DNA of 64,000 nt from PALSA-505 sp036501145 (lineage in GTDB: Bacteria; Actinomycetota; Actinomycetes; Streptosporangiales; Streptosporangiaceae), in NCBI GenBank assembly GCA_036501145.1, contig DASYAV010000220.1:3801-67800 (forward strand), in the 5' to 3' direction. The translations under genes were made by a program, and so were the position numbers. Below, in pieces: positions 45,065 through 52,971 of this stretch. Under the pieces are notes generated by a model that saw only the letters and a list, made by a program, of their open reading frames with translations, had not been told where the DNA came from and did not search any database. Position 1 is the first letter of the stretch, and the number at the start of each line of letters is the position of its first letter.

Positions 45065-45244
45065 TCACAGCAGGCGGAACAGGCTGGTTGTGAACTGGCT
45101 GATGTCCGGCGCGAAGCTGGTCGACGCGAGATAGAAACCAAGCATGATGCAAACCGCCGCCTGCCAGAACTTCAAGCCGGCGTACTTGCACAGCACGAAT
45201 ACCGTCACGGTCAGCAGCAGCGCCACCGACAGAGTTACCGTCAA
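45065..45244 (-). CDS. Small two-helix membrane protein of the transfer operon
   Basis: A 59-residue protein: two hydrophobic helices around LSVALLLTVTVFVLC and WQAAVCIMLGFYLAS, ending DISQFTTSLFRLL. The start is TTG 45244, decided by a perfect AAGGAGGTGAT-type ribosome site at 45251-45258 with 6-nt spacing. The competing longer frame that begins nearby (45248) gives a non-hydrophobic, low-quality peptide. Similar small membrane proteins next to traB are found in streptomycete conjugative elements and are thought to help spread the plasmid within mycelium; here that is inference. Confidence 0.65.
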   Translation of the reverse strand: MTVTLSVALLLTVTVFVLCKYAGLKFWQAAVCIMLGFYLASTSFAPDISQFTTSLFRLL

Positions 45245-45295
45245 ACAATCACCTCCTTCCGGTCTCGGGAACGATTCGCAAGGGACAGCCGGGGG

Positions 45296-45406
45296 TCAGC
45301 CCTCCACGAATGCCCGCCGCGACTTCCGGCGGGACCAGCGCGCCCGGTAGACGCATTTCGGGCACACGTCAGCACCATCCCGGACCTGCGCACCGCACGC
45401 GCACAT
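45296..45406 (-). CDS. Tiny zinc-ribbon-like basic peptide
   Basis: At least 36 residues from ATG 45406: CACG and CPKC pairs 11 residues apart, then a very basic tail RARWSRRKSRRAF. The frame stays open upstream to a perfect AAGGAGGTGAT ribosome site (45452-45459), with a further Cys-His pair (GCH) that would complete a metal site. The only in-frame codon at suitable distance is ATC 45442, which would give 48 residues. A nucleic-acid-binding role is a guess. 45407-45696 holds no other supported gene; a 7-bp hairpin lies at 45510-45532. Confidence 0.5.
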   Translation of the reverse strand: MCACGAQVRDGADVCPKCVYRARWSRRKSRRAFVEG

Positions 45407-45696
45407 AAGCCGGGTATGACAGCCGATCAGACGATATCCGATAGTATGATCACCTCCTTTCCAGTGGGCTAACACTCCTTTCCGGGGGGATGCGCAGGCA
45501 GCACGACGGCCCCGGTACCATCGGCACCGGGGAACCGCGTGTTCCCTGGCGGGTCACCCGGCTTCTTCGCGGGAGGTGGGTGGCCCGTCCCTCATTCGCT
45601 CGCGTTATAACGGTGCTCCTTTCTCTCGGCTGCATGGTGCCCGGCCCGCACCGCCGGATCAGGGAGTCCCGTGCCAAGGGCGCGGGCCGGGGCTCT

Positions 45697-46002
45697 TCAT
45701 ATGTGGTTGGTCAGCGCGTGAATTATTCTCGTGGCGGAAACTGTTGTGTCGGTGCTGCGAGCGAGACCTTCGAGCGCTCCCCAGAAATCCCAGGCCACGC
45801 GTTCCCATGAAACTTGTCCATCGGCGTAGGCAACATGGACTTGGCCCCTTTCGGGATCACGCGGATTGCAGATGACCAGTCCGGCGGTCAGTTCTTTAAT
45901 CTGGAGACCGGACCCTCTCAGCAACTCCGTCACCGTCTGCCGTGTCGTGTTCATCAGGCGGCACAATTCGACTGCGGTGGGTTTGCCCGATACGGAACTC
46001 AC
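45697..46002 (-). CDS. Hypothetical protein of the integrative element
   Basis: A 101-residue protein from GTG 46002 (GAGGAG 10 nt upstream). It begins SSVSGKPTAVELCRLMNTTRQTVTELLRGSG, which has the look of a small helix-turn-helix, followed by a beta-rich part with AGLVICNPRDPERGQVHVAYADGQVSWERVAWDFWG. I do not recognise the family. Codon use is less GC-biased than the host. It could be a regulator of the element. Confidence 0.6.
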   Translation of the reverse strand: MSSVSGKPTAVELCRLMNTTRQTVTELLRGSGLQIKELTAGLVICNPRDPERGQVHVAYADGQVSWERVAWDFWGALEGLARSTDTTVSATRIIHALTNHI

Positions 46003-46037
46003 TTTATGCTCACTCCTCGGATTAGGTCCGCTGTCAA

Positions 46038-46280
46038 TCAGCGCCACCGGATAACCTGGCCGTCATAGACGGCCGTATGCCCAGGGAAACCCCGCAGATA
46101 CGAACGCCCATGAACGGTCGTTACCAGCTTGACTTGCGCGACGCTGCCACTGGCAGGCCGACGCGCAGCTACGAGCGCCCTGGACAGGGCTTCCATCGCG
46201 GCGTGCCGCGTCCGGCAAACGCCGGCCGAACCGCCCCGCGCATCCCGCACGGTGGACCACTCCCAAAGCGGAACAATCAC
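46038..46280 (-). CDS. Small hypothetical protein of the integrative element
   Basis: An 80-residue protein starting at GTG 46280, decided by GGGGAGG 6 nt upstream; the open frame continues to 46442 without a ribosome site. Sequence features: IVPLWEWSTVRD, TRHAAMEALSRALVAARRPASGSVAQV, and the ending GHTAVYDGQVIRWR. Similar short proteins occur beside XRE/DUF5919 regulators in actinomycete elements; function unknown. It is the first gene of the minus-strand operon, divergent from the XRE gene. Confidence 0.6.
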   Translation of the reverse strand: MIVPLWEWSTVRDARGGSAGVCRTRHAAMEALSRALVAARRPASGSVAQVKLVTTVHGRSYLRGFPGHTAVYDGQVIRWR

Positions 46281-46387
46281 GGCACACCTCCCCTCCAGTT
46301 CGATGAAACCCCTGCTACGGCGACTGGGTATGACGTCGCATGCAAGCAGGTAACCGCACCATGCCAGGTGTTCGACACCGCGTAACC

Positions 46388-46436
46388 GGGACGTTGCGGG
46401 GCGTATCATGAGGCGCGCAACATCCCCTAACGTCCC
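46388..46436. promoter_or_regulatory. Inverted-repeat operator region between the element's divergent operons
   Basis: GGGACGTT (46388-46395) and AACGTCCC (46429-46436) are exact inverted copies, extended by GGGG/CCCC just inside, with 33 nt between them and a TATCAT -10-like hexamer in the middle. The site lies between the XRE regulator gene and the minus-strand transfer operon, the expected position for the regulator's operator. Confidence 0.5.
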
Positions 46437-46453
46437 TCGCAAGGGAGGGCAGC

Positions 46454-47257
46454 ATGCCGAACGAGCGGCTGCGCCTTACGCTGCTGGAAAGCGACTATGA
46501 CGAGCGCTCGCTAGCCGACGAGCTCGGCCTGGACCACAAGAGCGTTCAGCGGTGGATTACCCGGGACATCACGCCCCGGCGCAGCACCGCGCACCGAGCC
46601 GCGAAATTGCTAGGCGTTTCCCCGTCCTGGCTGTGGCCAGCACTTGAGTCCGAACGGGAGTCAGCGTCCCAGGCTGAGATCGTGACGCTCTACCCGCACC
46701 GGTCGGAGGTACCCAAGCATCTATGGCTGGACCTCCTGACAGCGTCCACGAACCGGATCTGGCTCTACGCGAACGCAAGCCTCTTCCTGCCGGAGGATAA
46801 CCCGGACTCCATCGACATAATCCGGTCCAAGGCAGAGGGCGGCACGGATGTGCGCATACTCATGGCCGACCCGGATAGCCCGGAGTGTGTTAAGCGAGGC
46901 GTCGAAGAGCGGCTCTTCGACGCCATACCAGCACGTGTCCGCATGGCGCTCTCCTACTATGCTCCGCTGGCCGGGGCTCCCGGTGTCGATTTCCGGTTGC
47001 AGGCTGAAACGCTCTATAACTCGATATTCGCTTACGATGACGAGATGCTGATTAATCAGCACGTCTACGGGGCGTATGGCTATATGGCCCCGGTACTTCA
47101 CCTGCGGCGCATGGTCGGCGGGGATTTCTTCGATATGTTTGTCCGTAGCTTTGAGCGCGTCTGGGAAGTGTCATCACCAATCGAGGGGTCAAACTTCTGG
47201 CGACAGCGGTCAGCAGCGATTAACTCTGCAAGTGGCCAGGACTCGCGAACCCCATAA
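46454..47257 (+). CDS. XRE-type regulator with DUF5919/PLD-like C-terminal domain
   Basis: A 267-residue protein. The N-terminal helix-turn-helix is clear (YDERSLADELGLDHKSVQRWITRDITPRRSTAHRAAKLLGVSPSWLW). The C-terminal domain (IVTLYPHRSEVPKHLWLDLLTASTNRIWLYANASLFL, then DVRILMADPDSPECVKRG) is of the DUF5919 type, related to phospholipase-D folds but without HKD motifs. GGGAGGG lies 5 nt before the ATG. Common in actinomycete integrative elements as a probable transfer repressor. Its 3' end overlaps the convergent HAD gene by 38 nt. Confidence 0.85.
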   Translation: MPNERLRLTLLESDYDERSLADELGLDHKSVQRWITRDITPRRSTAHRAAKLLGVSPSWLWPALESERESASQAEIVTLYPHRSEVPKHLWLDLLTASTNRIWLYANASLFLPEDNPDSIDIIRSKAEGGTDVRILMADPDSPECVKRGVEERLFDAIPARVRMALSYYAPLAGAPGVDFRLQAETLYNSIFAYDDEMLINQHVYGAYGYMAPVLHLRRMVGGDFFDMFVRSFERVWEVSSPIEGSNFWRQRSAAINSASGQDSRTP

Positions 47258-47936
47258 CGGCGCGCACCATGGCCTGAGTGTCCGCAAGGTCGGCCAGAAC
47301 GATATCGGCACCTGCGGCCCGCAGCGTTTCCGGGGAATCAGAACCAGACGCTACGGCGATGACATGCGCGCCACCGTTGCGCCCGGCCTGCACATCCCGC
47401 ACCGTATCGCCAATTAGGACGGTGTTGTCCTCGCCGAAGCTCACGCCGTACTTAGCCGATGCGCGTTCCTGAGCGAAAGCCACGAGATTAGCGCGCACGT
47501 CATCATCAGATCCGTAACCGCCCACCTCGAAGTCAATGTACGTGTCTAGCTGGAAGGTGGACAGTTTCGTGAAAGCGTTCGGCTTAATGTTTCCACTCAA
47601 TACAGATTGTACTACTGGAGACGTCTGGAGAGCGATGAGTGCATTGCGGGCACCGACCAGCTCGTGACCGCGTTCGCGCAAGACGGCGGCTTTCGACAAC
47701 GTGGCCTTCTCAAGCGCCTCCGGCATGCGCCCAACATAGTCGCGGTTCGGCGCCATTCCTTGTCGCACCAGCATGTCCCGCATAATTTCCGGCTCCGTGC
47801 GCCCATCAGTCCGGGCCGGATACATCGGCTGCTCACCTGTGAGCAACTCAAACGCATACACATAGATCTCTTTGTTGACGCCGTGATTTTCGATAAGCGT
47901 GTGGTCTATGTCCCACAGCACGAGCAGCCTGCACAT
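47220..47936 (-). CDS. HAD-superfamily hydrolase
   Basis: A 238-residue phosphatase-like enzyme from ATG 47936. HAD motif I is LLVLWDIDHTLIENHGV (nucleophile Asp9, Asp11), motif II SVLSGNIKP, and motif IV VLIGDTVRDVQAG. The helical cap resembles phosphoglycolate phosphatases. The frame continues to 48179 but that extension lacks similarity. HAD genes often accompany XRE/DUF5919 regulators in these elements, perhaps as a signalling partner; the substrate is unknown. Confidence 0.87.
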   Translation of the reverse strand: MCRLLVLWDIDHTLIENHGVNKEIYVYAFELLTGEQPMYPARTDGRTEPEIMRDMLVRQGMAPNRDYVGRMPEALEKATLSKAAVLRERGHELVGARNALIALQTSPVVQSVLSGNIKPNAFTKLSTFQLDTYIDFEVGGYGSDDDVRANLVAFAQERASAKYGVSFGEDNTVLIGDTVRDVQAGRNGGAHVIAVASGSDSPETLRAAGADIVLADLADTQAMVRAVMGFASPGHLQS

Positions 47937-48287
47937 GACCAGCAAGCCTATCGGGCAGCCAGTGATGCGATAGAGACTGGGACTATCCGAGGGGTCCTGG
48001 AGGCTCCAAGGGGCGTAGAGCGGCCTCTCAGGCTCGTCTCGTCTACATGCCGGTAGGCTTATGGGGTTGATGGTACAGGTGCGCTGGTTGGGCTGCACGT
48101 GCAGTGCCACCATCTCTGTGAGATCTCTCTCCTCAGAGATGAGCGAGCATCTTGACGACACCAGCAAACGAGTACACACTATGAGAGCACGTTGAGGGTG
48201 GCGTCTCGGGGAGACGCTTGTTGGTCAAGGGGCGACCATCCAAACAGTGTCGCGGCTGAGATTTCACTATAAAAGACGGGATGTGTT
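47937..48287. other. Intergenic region between HAD and barstar genes
   Basis: A 351-nt stretch of lower GC with no supported gene on either strand. It must hold the promoters of the divergent HAD and barstar genes. I see no clear repeats or terminator. Confidence 0.5.
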
Positions 48288-48824
48288 GTGACCCGGGCCT
48301 TGGTATTCGACGCGACCGTGCGGGATTTTGCGCAGCAATGGGAACGACTGGACTGGCAGTTGCTGCAGAGTTCTAGCGTCCATCGCTTCCGTAGTGACGA
48401 CGAACTAGAGCGCACAGCCGACGGATTGGCCCGGCTTGGTTACGTCGTACATCGTCTCGATGCAGGTAGCTGGCGGCACGAGGATAAAATGCACGCCGCA
48501 TTGGCGACAGAGCTAGAGTTCCCCAGCTACTATGGGCGCAACCTCGATGCCCTAAACGATGCCTTTATGGACGTTGCTGAATATCGCTACGGTGGCGATC
48601 CGAGCACTACCGGTACCGTTCTAGCGATTGCCAGGTATGGACAGTTTGCCTCGCAGAATCCTAAACTAGCACATGCCCTGTTGGAAATTTTTGCTAACAA
48701 TGCGCGACGTGGGCTTCTTGTTGGTCATCCGATGCTCTGTTTGATTAGCACGATACACGACTTCCCGGCTGTGGGGGCCACGCCTATCAGTCTAACTCCG
48801 GTACCGTTAGAGATACCTTCCTAA
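48288..48824 (+). CDS. Barstar-family ribonuclease inhibitor
   Basis: A 178-residue protein whose C-terminal two thirds match barstar: VVHRLDAGSWRHEDKMHAALATELEFPSYYGRNLDALNDAFMDV, the last part being the ribonuclease-contact helix region. The N-terminal 55 residues are extra compared with the 90-residue classical barstar. GTG start at 48288. It lies 66 nt upstream of a secreted ribonuclease gene on the same strand and is its obvious intracellular immunity protein. Codon use is AT-richer than the chromosome, pointing to horizontal origin. Confidence 0.87.
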   Translation: MTRALVFDATVRDFAQQWERLDWQLLQSSSVHRFRSDDELERTADGLARLGYVVHRLDAGSWRHEDKMHAALATELEFPSYYGRNLDALNDAFMDVAEYRYGGDPSTTGTVLAIARYGQFASQNPKLAHALLEIFANNARRGLLVGHPMLCLISTIHDFPAVGATPISLTPVPLEIPS

Positions 48825-48890
48825 GACTGGGGCTATCTAATTCCAAATGCGGCTCTTGAAACCCAGGACTAGTAGAGGAGATGCATTGGC

Positions 48891-49394
48891 ATGAAGTGGC
48901 TAACCCGTATCAGTATGCCATCGATACTCACAGTCATCCTAATGCTACTAACGCTCGGTGTAGCCTCGGCCCAAACGTCTGTAGGCATTAATGGATCGTC
49001 GAGCGTACGCATCGCGGCGAATGCGGTGCTAAAGGCACGTTCTACCTATCCGGGCATATATAAGAAAACCCCAAGCCCAGCCACGCCCTGTCAGATCAAA
49101 CGGAATCCCGATGTCCCGGATGCAGCGTTCACTCTCTTCAGCTACTTGCTAGCGCACAACTACTCGCCTCCTAAGGGATATAAAGGTAACACTGTTTATG
49201 GGAATACAACCCATAAGCTACCGAATCCTCCGAGCGGGTATCGTTGGTTCGAGTATGACGTGTACTCAGGCTCATACGGGCGCAGCCCTGACCGGATCGT
49301 TACTGCCCGCACTGGGCTGGGTCTCCCGGAGGAGTATCCATATTACAGCCCGGACCACTACGGGAGCTTCAAGTCGATGTTTGTGTGTGAGTAG
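48891..49394 (+). CDS. Secreted guanyl-specific ribonuclease (barnase/RNase Sa type)
   Basis: A 167-residue exported RNase: signal peptide ILTVILMLLTLGVASA, a variable segment of about 35 residues, then the N1/T1-type domain. Catalytic residues can be placed: Glu121 in RWFEYDV, Arg135 in SPDRIVTA, His156 in PDHYGSF, the same order and the same Glu-to-Arg spacing of 14 as in barnase. Cysteines in PATPCQ and at the C-terminus (FVCE) could form the disulfide known in streptomycete RNases. With the barstar gene it forms a toxin/immunity cargo pair of the element. The following 313 nt (49395-49707) contain no supported gene and hold the left end of the insertion sequence. Confidence 0.88.
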   Translation: MKWLTRISMPSILTVILMLLTLGVASAQTSVGINGSSSVRIAANAVLKARSTYPGIYKKTPSPATPCQIKRNPDVPDAAFTLFSYLLAHNYSPPKGYKGNTVYGNTTHKLPNPPSGYRWFEYDVYSGSYGRSPDRIVTARTGLGLPEEYPYYSPDHYGSFKSMFVCE

Positions 49395-49559
49395 TGATCG
49401 CAGCGGTTATGGGGTGGACACCGGCGGGCACTGGTGGACGGTTACCCAGGGCCAGATTGTAAACGTCACAGAGTGACGCGACATGGACCCAGCTTCGAAA
49501 CGAGGAGCGCCCGATTGACACGTCAGCCTCAATCGTTCAAGGTTCCTGAGGTCTGGTTA

Positions 49560-51385
49560 CTGATTGGGCCGGCGTCCTTTTCTGGGTGTTATGTCTGTTT
49601 GCTGTCCGGGATGGTGCGTTGGGTGCTGCCCGGGGTGCCCGGGTGGGTACCGGCTCCGACCGCGCCGGGCGGGTCTCCTTTCCTGTCGCTGGGATGGTTC
49701 GTGCTGGTCAGGCGGGTGCGGGGAGGGCGCAGAGCCGGTGCCAGCAGGTGAGGAAGGCCTCCTTCCAGGGCCAGTCGGGGCTGATCTTCAGGATCCGCCG
49801 GCGTGCGTGGCGGGCGAGCCTGGCGGGTATGTGCCAGACCCGGTAGCGGAGGGTATCCGGGTTGGCTTCCCGCAGGTCCGGGTCGTCGCGGAAGCCGAGG
49901 AGGCGGACCCAGGCGGTGAGGTCGGCGGCGATGTTCGCGGCGATGACCCACCCGCAGTTGACCTGCCAGGTCTTCGACGGGAGGTTCCGCAGTCCCATGG
50001 CCTTGGCGGTGCGGACCCCGTCGGTCTCCACGACGGCGTGCTCTCGGTGGACCACGTCGATGTACTGCGGGTGATGGCTTCCGGGGACGCCGTCGATGCC
50101 GGCGTCCGGGATGTTCGTGCAGGTAATGGAGTACCGCCAGCCGGTCTTCTTCTCATAGGCGGTGAGGTTCTTCGCCTGCCGGCGGGACGGCTTCGTGCGG
50201 CGGGCGATCCAGCGCAGCCCGTCCGGCCAGTTCCCGGCCCTGGCCATCAGGTGCGTGATCTCCGCGACGGCCTTGCCGTCCTCGGTCTCCCCGTCTTGGC
50301 CGATGCCGGGCTTCCACGCGCCGGCGGGCGCCATCTTGATGGCGTCCTCATCGCTGGGGGTAATCATCCAGCCGCAGGTGAACAGCAGGGCCTTCCGCGG
50401 CGACGACATCCCCAGCAGGTGCTCCACCAGGTCGTGGCTCGCGCCGGCCCCGTCGACGCGGACCAGGATCTTCCGCCGGAACCGGGCCGGGACCTGCCGG
50501 ATCGCGCTGGCCAGCACATCCCGGTGATCCGTGAACGTGTTCGAGCCGGCGTTGCCGGGGCGCAGCAGCATGGCCAGGGACTCCCGCGTGTTCATGCACC
50601 ACGCCGCCAGCGGGTGGAAACCGTAGCCCATCTTCCAGGTCGGGGCTGCGCCTTCCTTGTCCGAGTACGCGGTGACCAGCGTCCCGTCCATGTCGATGAC
50701 CAGCCAGCCCGTGAGGGTCTTCCCGGCAATGGCCAGCCACGGGAACCCCTCCGGGGCCGACTCGATCAGTTTCCACACGTGATCGCGGGCTTTCGCGCGG
50801 GCTTTCGCGATCCGCCTCAGCATCGGGGTGCTCCCGGCCAGGTGCAGCGCCCGCCGGATCGTCGGCCCGCTCGGCGCCGCGCCCAGCACCGGCGACAGGT
50901 GCGCCAGCACCGCGATGTCGCTCATGCTGGTGGCGCCCAGCGCGATCGACACCGCCATCGACACCAGCGCCGCGCCCCTGCCGAACAGGGGCGACTTCCC
51001 GGCGAGGCGCAGCGCCGTGCCGAGAAAGCCGGTCAGTCCTGCCTGGTCAGCGGCCCTTCGCAGCAGGACCGCCCCGGCGTGGCCGACCAGGCCGCTCCCG
51101 TCGCCGGTGATCGTCAGGGCATGATCCCACCCGTTATCCTTCATGACGGGGAGCGCTCCGTTCCGGGAAATGCGATGTGTGTGGATACCGCGTAATTTCC
51201 CCAGAACCGGGGCGCTCTTCACTACCGGGACCCCCGCGCCATCCCGCCCCGCGGTCACCTGCCAGGCTCCGCAGGGCCCCACACCCGCCGGGTGAACCCC
51301 CGCACAGGCCGCCACCAGGGAAAAAGCCCTAAAACCCCAGCTCATAGCCTTGCCGAAACCGGCCGAGCCTAATTCACCCGGTTAC
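49560..51385 (-). mobile_element. IS1380-family insertion sequence, approximate ends
   Basis: The element carries one large transposase gene. Exact ends are not resolved: weakly matching inverted segments containing GGCCGG lie near 49570 and 51360, and no convincing target-site duplication was found. It sits inside the integrative element between the ribonuclease gene and attR. Confidence 0.55.
49708..51222 (-). CDS. IS1380-family DDE transposase
   Basis: About 504 residues from GTG 51222 (open frame to 51345). DDE-fold blocks: WLVIDMDGTLVTAYSDKEGAAPTWKMGYGFHPL (first Asp), KILVRVDGAGASHDLVEHLL (second Asp), ARAGNWPDGLRWIARRTKP and WQVNCGWVIAANIAADLTAWVRLLG near the C-terminus, all in the order seen in IS1380 transposases. 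No internal stop or frameshift, so it is probably functional. It is slightly longer than average for the family. Confidence 0.88.
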   Translation of the reverse strand: MKSAPVLGKLRGIHTHRISRNGALPVMKDNGWDHALTITGDGSGLVGHAGAVLLRRAADQAGLTGFLGTALRLAGKSPLFGRGAALVSMAVSIALGATSMSDIAVLAHLSPVLGAAPSGPTIRRALHLAGSTPMLRRIAKARAKARDHVWKLIESAPEGFPWLAIAGKTLTGWLVIDMDGTLVTAYSDKEGAAPTWKMGYGFHPLAAWCMNTRESLAMLLRPGNAGSNTFTDHRDVLASAIRQVPARFRRKILVRVDGAGASHDLVEHLLGMSSPRKALLFTCGWMITPSDEDAIKMAPAGAWKPGIGQDGETEDGKAVAEITHLMARAGNWPDGLRWIARRTKPSRRQAKNLTAYEKKTGWRYSITCTNIPDAGIDGVPGSHHPQYIDVVHREHAVVETDGVRTAKAMGLRNLPSKTWQVNCGWVIAANIAADLTAWVRLLGFRDDPDLREANPDTLRYRVWHIPARLARHARRRILKISPDWPWKEAFLTCWHRLCALPAPA

Positions 51386-51529
51386 GTTGAATGCCGGAGG
51401 TCAGTGTCAAAGGTTCGCGTGCTCGATGCGCGCCTGACCGGCGAAGAGATGGTAGGTCATGCTCGGGTCCCCCCGGAGACGACCTTCTACGCAGTCGCTC
51501 GTCAGAGATCGTGTGACACGAGTCACGGT

Positions 51530-51551
51530 GCAAAACTCCAACTAGCCCTTG
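51530..51551. other. attR of the integrative element
   Basis: The arm GCAAAACTCCAA (51530-51541) is followed after 5 nt by the shared core CCTTG (51547-51551). Joined to attL at the core it gives an attP with two 12-bp inverted arms 16 nt apart and a central TT; the empty host site would read CGGCC-TT-GGCCG, also a palindrome around TT. Confidence 0.85.
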
Positions 51552-52531
51552 GCCGGGTCGATCCGGCCGTCCCACAGGGCCTGCCGGGTGGCCGGGAGGG
51601 GGTCCAGGTCGGTGGCGAACCCGATCAGCCGGCCCGCCGCCCGCCGGGTGCGAGCCAGGGTGATGGCGATCTCGGTGCCGGTGGCCTCGGCGACCCGGTG
51701 GTCGGGGTCGGCGCCACGGCGGTGGGCCAGTTCGCTGACCGCCGCCACGAGGTGGGCGACCGCGCGGGCCTGCAGCCGGGTCGCGGCCAGCATCACCCCG
51801 GCCAGCTGATCATCGGTCACCCCGACGAACCCGGCCTCACCGAACCGTTCCAGGGCCCCGGCCAGCACCGCGCCGGGCGGCGCCATATCCAGGGCGGTGC
51901 CGTGCGCGAACGGCGGCCCGTCCGCGCTGCCCGGCGACAGATGCCGGGCCAGCAGGTCCATCGGGAACAGTGCGGACAGCGGCGCCGGCTCCGGGGCCGG
52001 GTCGGGGTCCAGCGGCCGGCCGCCCAGCCAGTCCTCCAGCACCGGCGCGCAGTCGTCGTCGAAGTCGAAGCCGTCCTCATCCTCAGCGGGCGGCATCGTC
52101 TCCGCCAGCCGCCCGGCCGCGCGGGCGTCCTGCTCGACCGCGAAGACCTCCTCCTGCCGGGCGAAATCCTCGGCGGTCAGCGGGCAATCAGCCATCCACC
52201 ACGCCGCATCCCCGCCACCACCGTCGGCGGGCGCCGGCACGACCGCCGCGGCCACCACCACCGCCACCCCATCCGCCACCCCCACCAGGACACGGCCAGG
52301 CCCACCCGCCGCCACAGCCACACCGCCGCAGGGGCCCGCCGGGACGGGGCCAGCCGGGCTCGTAGCCGGGGCCACGCCGGAGTCAGCCTCCGCCGAAACG
52401 GGACGAGGCGTGCCCGCGGTCGGGGTCTCGCCGGGGTCGGCCGGGGCGGGACCAGGCGTGCCCGCGGTCGGGGTCTCGCCGCCGCTGGCGCCATCACGCC
52501 GCGGGCCGGGGCGGGGGTTGCCGCTGGTCAT
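51549..52531 (-). pseudogene. N-terminal part of the DUF222/13E12 HNH protein, truncated by the integrative element
   Basis: About 327 codons: a Gly/Pro/Thr-rich N-terminus with GETPTAGTP repeats, then DUF222 helices (VTDDQLAGVMLAATRLQARAVAHLVAAVSELAHRRG, EIAITLARTRRAAGRLIGFATDLDPLPATRQALWDGRIDPAKG). The frame crosses the attR core and meets a TAG at 51544-51542. The C-terminal HNH half is at 39261-40663. It may still be expressed as a truncated protein lacking the nuclease. Confidence 0.9.
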
Positions 52532-52601
52532 TCCTGGTCACCTCCCTGGGGCCGGTGCAGATTGCTGTCTATCTTCAAGGTAGCGGGTGGCTCTGACAAT
52601 T

Positions 52602-52659
52602 TCGTAAGTGTGATCGAGCTATATCGAAGAAGTTTAGTGAGATTCGATCACACTTACGA
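52602..52659. promoter_or_regulatory. Long inverted repeat upstream of the DUF222 gene
   Basis: Two exact 16-nt arms (52602-52617 and 52644-52659, containing GTAAGTGTGATCGA) are separated by 26 AT-rich nt. It starts 71 nt before the DUF222 start, in a 440-nt region (52532-52971) otherwise without genes. It could be a pair of operator half-sites, or a strong RNA hairpin in the leader. The inner GTGTGATC/GATCACAC is operator-like. Confidence 0.5.
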
Positions 52660-52971
52660 CCCCTTGCCTGGGCGGGGTTGTCCTGTCACCAACCCGGCCG
52701 TTCACTCCGCCGCCACCTGCGGTGACGGCGGCGGCCACCGCCGGCGACTGCCCCCCCACACCGTGCCGCCACGGTGCCGTGGCAATGCGGTGGGCAGTCC
52801 TGCTCCTAAACATGCGATGGCGGTTGAGGCCGCGCGAGCACGCCGCGCGCTGGGTGCCGCGGCGCCGCGGAGTGGTCGCCTGAACAGCCGCGGAAGTGGA
52901 CCTTTCCACTGCCGCATCCTGGCCCTAGCGTCGGTCGTTGTCCGTATGCGGAACTTCCGGACGGAGGGCTC

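Larger units (their letters stand above)
40663..51549. mobile_element. 10.9-kb integrative element with serine recombinase and TraB-type translocase
   Basis: Bounded by attL and attR inside a split DUF222/HNH gene. Contents: large serine recombinase just inside the left end, a small Xis-like gene, an FtsK/SpoIIIE-type transfer protein, five very small or small minus-strand genes, a divergent XRE-type regulator, a HAD phosphatase, a barstar and ribonuclease pair, and an IS1380 transposase. The layout resembles small actinomycete integrative and conjugative elements, but no replication initiator is recognised. GC content is visibly lower than the host between about 45 and 49.5 kb. Confidence 0.88.

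Noticed and set aside
45054..45248. 64-codon minus-strand frame overlapping the small membrane protein gene
   Set aside because: It starts only 4 nt from the other frame but lacks hydrophobic or conserved character; the TTG 45244 frame gives a clear two-helix membrane protein with better ribosome-site spacing.
46077..46385. Plus-strand open frame opposite the small hypothetical gene
   Set aside because: The minus-strand frame has a strong ribosome site and protein-like sequence; the plus frame has neither.
40663..51549. Prophage
   Set aside because: No capsid, tail, terminase or lysis genes are seen; the TraB-type translocase and small membrane gene point to a transfer element.
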